A stretch of DNA of 64,000 nt from Pseudomonas sp. N3-W. Its GTDB lineage: Bacteria > Pseudomonadota > Gammaproteobacteria > Pseudomonadales > Pseudomonadaceae. The position numbers and the translations under genes were made by a program. Shown here piece after piece: positions 37,190 to 45,677 of this stretch. The stretch is taken from positions 3,220,001-3,284,000 of the forward strand of contig NZ_CP103965.1 in NCBI RefSeq assembly GCF_024970185.1, written 5' to 3'. The stretch's first letter is position 1, and each line of letters begins with the position of its first letter. Below the pieces are notes generated by a model. That model saw nothing but the letters and a program-made list of their open reading frames with translations, was not told the DNA's origin and ran no database searches.

Positions 37190-37966
37190 TTATTCGCCGT
37201 AGATATCGAACGCGAAATACTTGCTCATCACTTGCTGGTACTTGCCATTGGCGCGGATCGCGTCAATCGCAGCGTTCAGGCGTGCCACGTTCACGGTGTC
37301 GCCCTTGCGCACTGCAATCCCGGCGCCGCGACCGAAGTATTTCGGGTCGTTGATGTCCGGGCCAACCAAGGCAAAACCGTTGCCGGCCGGGGTTTTGATG
37401 AAGCTCTCGTTGGTGTTGACGATGTCGGCAAGGGTGGCATCCAGACGACCCGATGCCAGGTCGAGAAAGGCTTCGTTCTGTGAGCCATAGCGAACGATTT
37501 CGACCCCGGCTTTTTCCAACTGCTCGGTGGCAAAACGGTCGTAGGTAGAAGAGCGTTGCACGCCGACTTTCTTGCCCTTGAGATCCACCAGTGGGTCGGT
37601 GATCACGTTACCGGCCTTCATCGCGAACTTGCCCGGCGTGTGGTAGTACTTTTTGCTGAAATCCACCGATTTCATCCGGTCTTCAGTGATCGACATCGAT
37701 GACAGCACGGCATCGATCTTGCGCACCTTGAGCGACGGAATCATGCCGTCGAACTCCTGAATGACCCACTCACATTTGACCTTCATCTCTTCGCACAGCG
37801 CGTTGCCGATGTCGTAGTCGAAACCACTGACATTGCCCTCGGGGGTCTTGTACGAGAAGGGCGGGTAAGCAGCCTCGATACCGATGCGCAAGCTGTCGTC
37901 GTCGGCGTGAGCCAGAAAGCTTGCGGCACACAGTGCCAGGGCACCTAGAAGTTCTGTCTTGTTCAT
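37190..37966 (-). CDS. Periplasmic amino-acid-binding protein (AotJ/ArgT/HisJ-like)
   Basis: A 258-residue secreted binding protein. The start at 37966 (MNKTELLGALALCAASFLAHA) has AAGGAG 7 bp upstream and a clean signal peptide. The mature protein shows the LAO/HisJ pattern RIGIEAAYPPFSYKTPEGNV, FDYDIGNALCEEMKVKCEWV and SSMSITEDRMKSVDFS. Ligands are probably basic amino acids or derivatives. It is the first gene of the aotJQMOP-like operon. The upstream region carries a minus-strand terminator-like hairpin at 38117-38140. Confidence 0.94.
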   Translation of the reverse strand: MNKTELLGALALCAASFLAHADDDSLRIGIEAAYPPFSYKTPEGNVSGFDYDIGNALCEEMKVKCEWVIQEFDGMIPSLKVRKIDAVLSSMSITEDRMKSVDFSKKYYHTPGKFAMKAGNVITDPLVDLKGKKVGVQRSSTYDRFATEQLEKAGVEIVRYGSQNEAFLDLASGRLDATLADIVNTNESFIKTPAGNGFALVGPDINDPKYFGRGAGIAVRKGDTVNVARLNAAIDAIRANGKYQQVMSKYFAFDIYGE

Positions 37967-38116
37967 ATTGTTGACTCCTTGGAGGGACGGTGTGGGTGCA
38001 GTTACGTGCCGTCCGGATTGGCGCTGGAGCAGTCCTGTTGATTGTGCGGGGCTATAAATGACATGTTTTATTTCATTAATCAATCATATGAAAATAAACG
38101 TATCAGTCGAGGGCGC

Positions 38117-38140
38117 AAAAAATCCCGGATTTACCGGGAT
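38117..38140 (-). terminator. Rho-independent terminator-like hairpin read leftward, upstream of aotJ-like gene
   Basis: On the minus strand ATCCCGG-TAAAT-CCGGGAT is followed immediately by six T. It lies about 150 bp upstream of the aotJ-like start codon and reads towards it. No minus-strand gene precedes it, so it may end a small RNA or act as a leader attenuator of the transport operon. Confidence 0.7.
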
Positions 38141-38536
38141 CCTGCTTGTTGCCGCTGGCCCGGCACTGGGTGCCAGAGCGGTTGCGGGCGGGTGAGTACC
38201 GCCGGTCAGGATGAAGGGCGGGTGTGCATGTCACTCTCCCTTGCGTTCGCGATATGGCAACCACCCGCGGTGGCTACGCCACCGAGCGTCTTTTTCACTG
38301 TCGGGGGATTAGCGGCAAGTGCAAATACACGTCAGTGTCGGAATAGATTTTGTGTGAGTGCGTTTCATGAACGAACCATTGCCGGGACTGTTTCCTGAGG
38401 CATTTAATCTTGCCGTCAGACAACAAGTTTCGAAAGATATTTAAACAGTGGCTTGTACAGTTATAAATCTCCGTTTAGTATCCGCAGGCATTAAAGGGCA
38501 TTTTGCCATCTGGGCATATCCAGAGGGGTCACAAGG

Positions 38537-38572
38537 ATGAAGGCTCTCATTGTCATGAAGAAAAAAATCTAG
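38537..38572 (+). CDS. Possible 11-residue leader peptide
   Basis: An ATG at 38537 with GAGGGG about 8 bp upstream opens an 11-codon frame (MKALIVMKKKI) ending in TAG. It is in the AT-rich leader ahead of the accessory cluster. The ribosome site is good for such a short frame, which is why it is listed. A leader peptide is possible but chance is equally plausible. Confidence 0.2.
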   Translation: MKALIVMKKKI

Positions 38573-38643
38573 AACGCCGGACTTTTTTCAGAAGTTTGCG
38601 CACTTGAATGTCGCTCTTCGTCGGCTCTTGCCAAGCGGATGTC

Positions 38644-38685
38644 TGACGCCGCGTGTTGGCCATAGCGTCAGTACCTGCTAGTACT
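38644..38685. repeat. Adjacent inverted repeats, candidate operator
   Basis: TGACGC (38644-38649) is complemented by GCGTCA (38665-38670). Overlapping its end, AGTAC (38670-38674) is complemented by GTACT (38681-38685) with six bases between. Two nested dyads this close in an otherwise AT-rich spacer suggest a protein-binding site, for instance for the TetR-type regulator of the cluster. Confidence 0.35.
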
Positions 38686-39261
38686 ATCGCCAGCGAAAAA
38701 CATCAGTAAATCCATGTTTTTAAAGGATTTATTAAAGATCAAAGGTGTGCAAAACCTGCACCGACAGACCGTAGATTGCTTCTTCTCGGTCGAGGCTTTG
38801 CCTGAAATACCCGTATTTTACTGAACTAAATGAACTGCCGGGTTTAATTAGAGCTTATATTCTTCTTACGCACTTTTATGTGCGCGTACCGCTCGGTTAG
38901 TTTGCTGTTATTGCACTGACGGGTTTATTTAGTGATGTTGTACCGACAAGTTTAATTAAGGCAATGCATTATATTGAATGGCTCGAGAACGCCGCTCTGG
39001 AGTTCGCGCAGTGTCTATTCCGGTATGCAGCGCCGGATTTAAGATAAGTGTTACAAGTTGTGACAAGTTTGTTTTGAATTGATTTTGGCTTTAGCCAGTT
39101 TGGCTGTTTCTCTTGTCCAGGTGTGCGAGCGCGGTGCCGTGTGCCTGATAAACAAGAAGGGTGTGCTTTGACTGAAGAGCGTGGGTCGTCTGCGGGTGTC
39201 GCAAACGGCGAGCTACATCGCTTTTCTCGGTTTCCATCTGCTAAGAACAAGGAGTGTCAGG

Positions 39262-40071
39262 GTGAGCAACGACAACATGCTGAATCGGTCGGTCCCGTTA
39301 TTGACCGACATCGGAATCGAGAAACTCGCAGCGTGCAGCGTGGTGATCGCGGGCTGCGGAGGGGTGGGAGGCGCGATGGCTCTGACGCTCTGCCGGATGG
39401 GCGTCGAGACGTTCAAACTGGCGGACCCCGGCGTATTCGACCCGCCGGACATGAACCGTCAGTGGGCCGCCACCGGGCGCACGATGGGTCGCAACAAAGC
39501 GCTGGTCTATCGCGAGTTGATCCTTGATTTGAATCCCCGGGCCAAGGTCGAGATTTTTGTCGAGGGCATCACTGACAGCAATCAAGGCGAGTTTTTGTCA
39601 GGGGCCGACATCATGGTCGACTGTCTGGACGCCAGTGTGCCCTACAGCCTGAGAGAGTCGTTGCACCGCAAGGCTCGCCAACAGGGCATTTTCAGCGTCG
39701 TCGGTCCGATCATGGGCTTTGGCTGCTTTGCCATTTGTTCCTCGCCCAAGGGCCTGGGGATGGAGTTCTGGACCGAGACACTGAAGGTGGCCAAGGAGCA
39801 GGGCACATTGCCGCCGGTCTTTGATGAGATATTTGTACCGCAGCATATGCAGGCGATCGTTAAAAGCCTTGAAGTCGGCAAGGTGCCGACCGTTGCAGTC
39901 GGGCCGTTGATCGCCACCTCGTTGTTGGCAACCGAGTGCGTGAATTATTTGTTGCATGGCACGGTGCCGGGGTTCCGGGAGCCGATCGTTCTGCCGAAGG
40001 TGATGTTCTTCGATTTGAATCGGATGAACTACAAAGTCATCGACGTTTGCACGTTGAGCGAACCGGCATGA
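39262..40071 (+). CDS. ThiF/MoeB/E1-like adenylyltransferase
   Basis: A 269-residue Rossmann-fold adenylating protein. Start is GTG 39262 with AAGGAG 7 bp upstream. Nucleotide-binding GCGGVGG is at 31-37, DPGVFDPPDMNRQ at 55-67 carries the acidic residue and Arg of E1 enzymes, and the GRNKA lysine is near 79. The paired CxxC zinc sites of MoeB/ThiF are not visible. E1-like proteins activate a carboxylate as an acyl-adenylate, on a small carrier protein or a peptide; no ThiS/MoaD-like partner is encoded nearby. It is the first gene of the cluster and is coupled to the PLP-lyase gene by an ATGA overlap. Confidence 0.8.
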   Translation: MSNDNMLNRSVPLLTDIGIEKLAACSVVIAGCGGVGGAMALTLCRMGVETFKLADPGVFDPPDMNRQWAATGRTMGRNKALVYRELILDLNPRAKVEIFVEGITDSNQGEFLSGADIMVDCLDASVPYSLRESLHRKARQQGIFSVVGPIMGFGCFAICSSPKGLGMEFWTETLKVAKEQGTLPPVFDEIFVPQHMQAIVKSLEVGKVPTVAVGPLIATSLLATECVNYLLHGTVPGFREPIVLPKVMFFDLNRMNYKVIDVCTLSEPA

Positions 40072-41342
40072 ATGGCGTGGGGGATTCACCACAGACGCGT
40101 CGCAGCATCCTTGCGCAGGCGGGATTCAATCTCGATCTGGTCCCGGCTTGCCGGGTTGCCGATGACTATCAGACCGACAGTCTGATGAACGTTACCGTCA
40201 GTGCCCAGCCTTTGCCCGACGGGGACGACGGTCTCGATACGCGTTTGTCACAGTCTTTCAATGCCTTGTTCGGCATGCCGCTGGTCATTGCGGTGGCTCA
40301 GGGGCGAATGGCGGAAGCCATCCTCAGTAACGCCCTGGTTGTCCCCGGTGACCGTGTTCCCGGCAGCCTGCCGTTTCCGACAATGCAGGCCCACCTGCAG
40401 CGAAACGGCGCGGTGTCCGTGCCTGTCGCCGCTGCGAATGCGCAGCCCGACAGCGCGCTGTTCTGTGGCGATATAGACGTGGTCGCACTGGAACGCGTCA
40501 TTACGCAGGTCGGTCAGCGAGTGCCGTACCTGTTGCTGGAGGCGTGTACCAATGCAATCGGCGGCCACCCACTGTCCGTTGAAAACCTGCGAGCCATCCG
40601 GGAAGTTGCCGATCGTCACGAGATTCCGGTGTTCCTGGATGCCACGCGAATTTTCAGCAATGCCAGCCTGATCCGCCAACGGGCGCCCGGATGGCAGGAG
40701 CAGAGTGTCGAAGCGATTGTGCTCGAACTGTGTGCCTTGGCCGATGGGTTGCTGCTGAGTGCAACCAAGGAGTTCCCGTGCTCCATTGGCGGCTTTCTAG
40801 CCACGCGAAATCGCGATGTATTTCAACGCTGTCTCGATCAGACCCTGTTGTTCGGCGCGGGCCTCGATGTGTCGGCAAAGCGCCGGCTGGTAGTGGCGAT
40901 GTCGGATGCCCAGGGGCTGGTCGACGGCGTAGCCGAGCGTCTGCAGCGCGTTCGCAAATTTCAGGCATTGCTGGGGACGGATTGCCAGGCGACCCAACCT
41001 TCGGGCGCTCATGGCGTGTTCTTGAATGGCGGGGGGGCGCTTGAGGCCATACCCGGCCATCTGCATCCGGCCCGGGCCTTTCTGAATCACTTGTACGTGA
41101 AGTATGGAATCAGGGGGGCGCTCAATCCCGGAGCATCGGTTGAGAGCGGTGAGGCCTTGATTCGCTTTGCCGTGCCGATTGTCGGCAAAAGCGACAACGA
41201 CGTCGAGACCGCTGCTCGGTGCATTCGAGCCGCGCTCGCGGAAGCTGACGAGTTTGTTGCCCTTGAGGAGGTCAGTCGTCCCGTGGGTGTGAGCGGAGCA
41301 CTGATGGCCACCTACCGCCCCGTAGAGAGTATTGGATCGTGA
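40068..41342 (+). CDS. Tryptophanase/tyrosine phenol-lyase-like PLP enzyme
   Basis: A 424-residue fold-type-I PLP protein of the beta-eliminating lyase family. Hallmarks are EACTNAIGGHPLS (Asn162), FLDATRIFSN (Asp191, Arg194; compare DATR of tyrosine phenol-lyase) and the Schiff-base segment SATKEFPCSIGGFL (Lys234). Classical enzymes have a K-K-D at this last site where this protein has T-K-E, and it is about 35-45 residues shorter, so reaction specificity may differ. It could cleave or make a C-beta bond of an aromatic or other amino acid. Translationally coupled to both neighbours (ATGA at 40068, GTGA at 41339). Confidence 0.82.
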   Translation: MNGVGDSPQTRRSILAQAGFNLDLVPACRVADDYQTDSLMNVTVSAQPLPDGDDGLDTRLSQSFNALFGMPLVIAVAQGRMAEAILSNALVVPGDRVPGSLPFPTMQAHLQRNGAVSVPVAAANAQPDSALFCGDIDVVALERVITQVGQRVPYLLLEACTNAIGGHPLSVENLRAIREVADRHEIPVFLDATRIFSNASLIRQRAPGWQEQSVEAIVLELCALADGLLLSATKEFPCSIGGFLATRNRDVFQRCLDQTLLFGAGLDVSAKRRLVVAMSDAQGLVDGVAERLQRVRKFQALLGTDCQATQPSGAHGVFLNGGGALEAIPGHLHPARAFLNHLYVKYGIRGALNPGASVESGEALIRFAVPIVGKSDNDVETAARCIRAALAEADEFVALEEVSRPVGVSGALMATYRPVESIGS

Positions 41343-42178
41343 AATATTTATTCCTGTGGTTCAGTCTTCTGTTCTCCTCGCTGGTCTTCGGTGCGGCCTC
41401 GCCGTCAACCCCCGAACCCAGAGACATCATCTTTCGCTCGGAAGAGCGGCCAACCGGCAACGACTCGGTTTCAATGCTGGTCATTACCTTGACCGACAAG
41501 GCTGGCGTCGGCAGAAAGCGCGGTTTTATCTGGTATCACCTGAGCGGTGAACTGGGTGCACGTGACCTGCAGAAGTTTTTCTTCCCGCGCAGTATCAGGA
41601 ACGTGGCGACGTTCAATGAGGAAGTCAAAGGCGCGGAAGATTTGCAGTACCTGTACTTGCCTGCAGCCAGCAGGGTGCGTCGGGTTTCTTCCAAACACCA
41701 GACCTGGGTGGGGTCGGACCTGATTTACGAGGACCTGCAAAAGCTCAAGCTCGATGACTGGGATTTCAGCCTGGTGAGCAGCGCGAGCGAAGACGGATTT
41801 CCCGTTTACGTGATCGACTGTACCGCCAAGCCGTCGTCGAATTCAGCGTACGGCAAACGCCGCTACTTCATTCGCTCCGACGGTACGTATTTCCCGAGCC
41901 GGATCGATTTTTTCGATGCGAGCAATGCACTGATCAAACGCGTCGAGCGCAAAGATGTGCAGGCCTATGGTGATGCCCTTTATGAGCGGTTCGTGAATGT
42001 GACGGATTTCCGCAACGGGCATAGCACGTCGCTGGAGCGCAAATGGGTTCGGGTAAACACTGGCGTATCGGTGCCGATGGTCTCTCTTCGCCAGATGGAA
42101 CGGGGCATCGAACTTTACTCGGAGCCCTCGGACATCATGCGTTTGGTCGATGACGAGATGAGCAGGATGACGGAATGA
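41339..42178 (+). CDS. Outer-membrane lipoprotein-sorting (LolA-like, PF17131-type) protein
   Basis: A 279-residue secreted protein starting with GTG 41339. Its signal peptide (KYLFLWFSLLFSSLVFGA) is followed by a beta-rich domain with features of LolA-like proteins that accompany MMPL exporters (KRGFIWYHLSGELGARDLQK, LYLPAASRVRRVSSKHQTWV, SRIDFFDASNALIKRVERKD). Such proteins are thought to carry a lipidic molecule through the periplasm. Coupled to the previous gene and to the barrel gene downstream, and probably works with the MMPL protein at 51163. Confidence 0.78.
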   Translation: MKYLFLWFSLLFSSLVFGAASPSTPEPRDIIFRSEERPTGNDSVSMLVITLTDKAGVGRKRGFIWYHLSGELGARDLQKFFFPRSIRNVATFNEEVKGAEDLQYLYLPAASRVRRVSSKHQTWVGSDLIYEDLQKLKLDDWDFSLVSSASEDGFPVYVIDCTAKPSSNSAYGKRRYFIRSDGTYFPSRIDFFDASNALIKRVERKDVQAYGDALYERFVNVTDFRNGHSTSLERKWVRVNTGVSVPMVSLRQMERGIELYSEPSDIMRLVDDEMSRMTE

Positions 42179-43530
42179 ACTGGGCGCCTTTTACCCGGCT
42201 TCTCGGCCCGTTCGCCTTGATGGCCAGTAGCATCGCTGGAGCAGACGAAGCTGGCGAACCGTTCAGTTTCGCGCCGCTGAGTAATGGCCATACCACGACA
42301 ACGGGCTTCCTGGACTTGCGCAGTGACGTCGGGCTTGGAAGCGGCGACAAGAAGTCGGGGGCCGGCAGCCTCAAGACCGATGTCGATAGCGGTTACAGAG
42401 GCCGAGGACGGTTTGAACTGACTCATCAGATGGAAACGACCCGTCTGGTGCTGTCCGGTGATGCGCAGCTTGAGCGCGAGCGTATGCGTGGTGGTCCGGA
42501 CCACAATGACCAGACGGCGCGTGTTTGGGAAAGCTACTTGGAAATCGATGGGGAAAAGCTCAGCTGGCGCATCGGGCGACAGGTTATCCAATGGGGTGTG
42601 GCCGATGAAGTCAGTGTGATCGACAGCTTCACGCCCCAGGATTTCCGTAGTTTTCTTGTTCAATCCAGGTTTGAGCGCAAGTGGCCGGTGACCGCCGTGA
42701 GCAGCCGATATTTTCTGAGTGGCGAGGACTTTGTCGAGGTGGTCTGGCTGCCCGAATTCAGGGAAGACCTGCTGGCCCGGCCGGGAGAGGAGTGGAGCCT
42801 GTTTGTGGAAAACAATTACGTCAGGGGCCTGGGTCTGCGTGAGCGTTCTAGCGCCACGCAGAACGGGCGATTGGGTGACAGCGTATTCGCTGTTCGCAGC
42901 ATGACACGCCGGGAAACGTTCGATTTTTCGTTGAACTATGCCTACCACTTTGAGCAACTGGCGGCGTTTGAGGCGGACATCGAGGGTGTAGAACCCGATG
43001 GAAAGATGCTAGGGACGGTGCAGCCTTACCATGCTCGCCAACAGACCGCGTCCATGGCTTTCGAAACAGGGCGGGAGGGGATCGGATTACGCGGGGAGTT
43101 GGCCTATGTGACCGATTCGGGCTATGTCTCTTACGACATGAACGTACCGGGACTGGTTGAGCGGCGTGACACAGTAAGAGGGGTGGCGGGAATTGATTAC
43201 ACGTTCGCCTCGCGAACGTACATCAACGTTCAATACACCCTTGATTATATAAAAAACCATAATTCGATGATGCAGCCCGACAAATTTCGACCCAGTGTGA
43301 CCTGGCGAGTCAATACGCCGTTGGTGGGCGAAGACCTGTGGTTGGAGTTTCAGGGGCGAGAGTTTTTCAACATGACCGACAGGTTCTGGCGTTTACAGTT
43401 GCGCTGGCGAGTGACGGATGACTGGGAGTTACGCGGCGGCGGCCTGCATCTTGCGGGCGCTGACGAGGGTATTTTCGGACAGTTTCGTGACAATGACCAA
43501 GTGTATGTGGGTGCTCATTATTACTTCTGA
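42175..43530 (+). CDS. Outer-membrane beta-barrel, DUF1302-like
   Basis: A 451-residue exported protein. After a signal peptide (about 1-23) it is composed of alternating amphipathic strands and ends with an aromatic residue (VYVGAHYYF), the outer-membrane C-terminal signature. WRIGRQVIQWGVADEVSVID is a motif seen in DUF1302-type barrels. These occur with LolA-like and MMPL proteins in lipid or hydrophobic-compound export sets. It closes the four-gene coupled block (ATGA overlap at 42175). Passage of the cluster product across the outer membrane is inferred. Confidence 0.75.
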   Translation: MNWAPFTRLLGPFALMASSIAGADEAGEPFSFAPLSNGHTTTTGFLDLRSDVGLGSGDKKSGAGSLKTDVDSGYRGRGRFELTHQMETTRLVLSGDAQLERERMRGGPDHNDQTARVWESYLEIDGEKLSWRIGRQVIQWGVADEVSVIDSFTPQDFRSFLVQSRFERKWPVTAVSSRYFLSGEDFVEVVWLPEFREDLLARPGEEWSLFVENNYVRGLGLRERSSATQNGRLGDSVFAVRSMTRRETFDFSLNYAYHFEQLAAFEADIEGVEPDGKMLGTVQPYHARQQTASMAFETGREGIGLRGELAYVTDSGYVSYDMNVPGLVERRDTVRGVAGIDYTFASRTYINVQYTLDYIKNHNSMMQPDKFRPSVTWRVNTPLVGEDLWLEFQGREFFNMTDRFWRLQLRWRVTDDWELRGGGLHLAGADEGIFGQFRDNDQVYVGAHYYF

Positions 43531-43704
43531 AAAACGCTTGATGCTCTGACACGTCGGCGGGTGCGCCGTCAGGGACCAGGCGAATGAGATGTCATGTGAC
43601 TTGAATGAAGTGTTTTTCATTCTTGCGCCGTCGTACGGCCCGAGTTTCTTTTGGGAAGTGGTGAACGTTGTGGCTTTTATCAATTACACACAGGAGCGTG
43701 AACA

Positions 43705-44481
43705 ATGAATGGTAATAACGAAACGTTGAACTCGAACGCCTATCAGGCCCGGATGAATGTTGCCAGGGCGCAGTTTGCCAGGCGTGAGGACGTCCAGCAG
43801 CTTTTCAATTCGCCGCTGGACCCGGAACTGCTCAATCTGTTCATGATCCACTGGTGCGCGATGAGTGCCGCCTTGACCACGCCTATCCCTGAGTACCTGG
43901 CGACTGCCGGAGTACGTTGCGAGGCCTTGGGCTTGACTGACCTGGCAGAGTTTTTCAAGGAACACACCGAAGAAGAGGATGGGCATCACGAGTGGGCGGC
44001 TGCCGATACTCACAAGTTGGTGAAACTGTGGAACGAGCAGCAGCCAGCGTTGCAACTTGATGCCGAGGAACTGTTGTTTACGAACATGACTGCTTCGGTG
44101 CGCAACTATCATCAACTGCACAGGGATGTTGTATCAGGTGATGCTCCCTGGGCGGAATTGGCGATTGATGTCGAAATCGAATTGATCACCACGCAATACG
44201 GTCCTCCACTGTTAAAAGCGTGTGCAAGCGCACTGTGTGAAGAGTCGCGTAAAAGCATTTCGTTTCTCGCTGAACACGTGAACTTCGACTTTGGGCACAC
44301 CGATACCAACTTCCGGGTTGTTGCCGAATTGATTGAAGCCAAACCTGAGTTTACCGCCCATTTGGTCTCGATCGGTGAGCGCGCGCTCGATACGTATGGG
44401 GACTTCCTTGGCGAGGCACTGCACTTGGCCAAAAAGTCTTATGGCGTGCTGGAGCGCAATCGGACAGCGGTCGGCGCTTGA
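43705..44481 (+). CDS. Haem-oxygenase-like diiron oxidase family protein (HDO/CADD/UndA-like)
   Basis: A 258-residue all-helical protein with AGGAG before the ATG. Metal-ligand candidates follow the HDO pattern: an acidic/His cluster EHTEEEDGHHEW (86-97), a helix glutamate in DVEIELITTQYG (Glu157/159) and the diagnostic H-x3-D-x2-H as HVNFDFGH (His191, Asp195, His198). HDO enzymes use non-haem iron and oxygen to oxidise amino acids, fatty acids or their own side chains. In this cluster it is a likely tailoring oxidase. It starts a new sub-block 174 bp after the barrel gene. Confidence 0.8.
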   Translation: MNGNNETLNSNAYQARMNVARAQFARREDVQQLFNSPLDPELLNLFMIHWCAMSAALTTPIPEYLATAGVRCEALGLTDLAEFFKEHTEEEDGHHEWAAADTHKLVKLWNEQQPALQLDAEELLFTNMTASVRNYHQLHRDVVSGDAPWAELAIDVEIELITTQYGPPLLKACASALCEESRKSISFLAEHVNFDFGHTDTNFRVVAELIEAKPEFTAHLVSIGERALDTYGDFLGEALHLAKKSYGVLERNRTAVGA

Positions 44482-44532
44482 GCTGAACAGGTAATAACCA
44501 GGACAGGATAGGGATATAAGGAGCGGGTCGGT

Positions 44533-45654
44533 ATGTCGAAAAAAGTTTGTGGTACGTGCTTGCTTACCGATGATGTCGAGGGTGTTGCACTTGATTCGGA
44601 TGGCATTTGCAACGTGTGCCGTATATGGCAGGGCGGCGGCGAGCAACGCCAGGAGCAGCAGCGCATGCATTTCCAGAAAGACCTGGAAGCAACATTGCGC
44701 GCAGCAAAGGGCAGTGGCAAACAGTATGACTGCATTGTTTCTTTCAGCGGAGGAAAGGACAGCTGTTACTTGCTGCATCGGCTCGTGGTCGACCATGGCT
44801 TGAAGGTGCTGGCTTATACAAGCGATTACGACATACCGCCCAGAACCTGGGAGAACATACGGCGAACGGTCAAGGCCCTGGGGGTTGATCACCATGTGCA
44901 CAAGCCGTCGCTGACGCTCTACAAACGCTTTATCCGACATTTGTTGATGAATCAGGGACCCAAGGGTGCCGTTCATACCGTGTGTTACTTCTGGCTGGAT
45001 ATTCGCGAGGGCGACTTGCTGCGCTTCGCGTTGGACAAAGACATTCCGCTGATTTTTACCGGCTACTCGCCGGGGCAACCAGACCCTGAGCGGATGCTTT
45101 ATGAGATGCCGCCGGCACGAATTGCCCGGGACTGGACGCCTCACGAACTGTTCCGCAGCGGCGTGTTCCAGGAGCATGAACTCGCGTTGTTCTGGAACCC
45201 CCGGCGTTATGCCGCCGGTGTGACGTTGCCCAGAATCCTGGCGCCGTTCCATGCCTGGGATTACGACCAGGCAAAGGTCACCGCCAAGGTCATCGAACTG
45301 GGGTTGGTACAGGACCGGATTCACGCCAATCCGGTGCTCAGCAATTTCACCCTGAACTGGCTGCTGATGTATTCCGATCTGAAAAATCTCGGGCACAACC
45401 CTTACAAGCCGGAGTTTTCCAAGCTGGTTCGCGAAGGCAAGGCCAAGCGGCTGCAGTGGCGGATCGTCTTCGCGCTCATGGACTTCATGGTGCGCAAGCA
45501 GATCCTGATGGGCCGTCATATCAAAAAGTCGCTGCAAGACCTTGAGCTTCAACTCGACGATCTGAAAATGGCGCCCCCGGCAGCCGTTACGCCGACATCG
45601 AGCGGCACTCAAGTGCATTCAGACACCATGGGCAAACCCCGGGATTACGCGTGA
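44533..45654 (+). CDS. PP-loop ATPase / N-acetyl sugar amidotransferase-like protein
   Basis: A 373-residue adenine-nucleotide alpha hydrolase. An N-terminal Cys4 knuckle (Cys6, Cys9, Cys26, Cys29; CGTC and CNVC) precedes the PP-loop SFSGGKDS (70-77), the layout of WbpG/PseA/LegB-type amidotransferases. Those enzymes adenylate a carbonyl or amide oxygen and install an amidine using ammonia from a HisFH-type partner; related PP-loop enzymes insert sulfur. No HisFH-like partner or sugar gene is nearby, so the substrate is probably not a sugar. AAGGAG lies about 9 bp upstream. Confidence 0.8.
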   Translation: MSKKVCGTCLLTDDVEGVALDSDGICNVCRIWQGGGEQRQEQQRMHFQKDLEATLRAAKGSGKQYDCIVSFSGGKDSCYLLHRLVVDHGLKVLAYTSDYDIPPRTWENIRRTVKALGVDHHVHKPSLTLYKRFIRHLLMNQGPKGAVHTVCYFWLDIREGDLLRFALDKDIPLIFTGYSPGQPDPERMLYEMPPARIARDWTPHELFRSGVFQEHELALFWNPRRYAAGVTLPRILAPFHAWDYDQAKVTAKVIELGLVQDRIHANPVLSNFTLNWLLMYSDLKNLGHNPYKPEFSKLVREGKAKRLQWRIVFALMDFMVRKQILMGRHIKKSLQDLELQLDDLKMAPPAAVTPTSSGTQVHSDTMGKPRDYA

Positions 45655-45677
45655 TCGGCTGTGTTGTGTCCGTTCGC

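Larger units (their letters stand above)
37967..39261. other. AT-rich 1.3-kb intergenic region upstream of the accessory cluster
   Basis: No convincing protein gene longer than a few codons is present. The left part (to about 38400) is the leader/promoter of the aotJ-like gene and includes the minus-strand hairpin at 38117 and a plus-strand hairpin (CGGTGGC-TAC-GCCACCG, 38268-38284) followed by a T run. From about 38400 to 39100 the sequence is much richer in A+T than the genes around it. It carries a small possible peptide (38537), inverted repeats (38644-38685) and three copies of a GTTTAATTA-type motif (38842, 38923, 38950). It probably holds the promoter and operators of the cluster starting at 39262. 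Confidence 0.6.

Noticed and set aside
38042..38398. 118-codon open frame in the aotJ leader
   Set aside because: No ribosome site, odd composition, and it crosses two hairpins; treated as non-coding.
38670..38685. lux-box for a quorum-sensing regulator
   Set aside because: The dyad is too short and does not fit lux-box consensus; no LuxR/LuxI gene is nearby.
39123..39527. 134-codon frame overlapping the ThiF-like start
   Set aside because: Arg/Gly-rich out-of-frame shadow; the ThiF frame has the motifs and the ribosome site.
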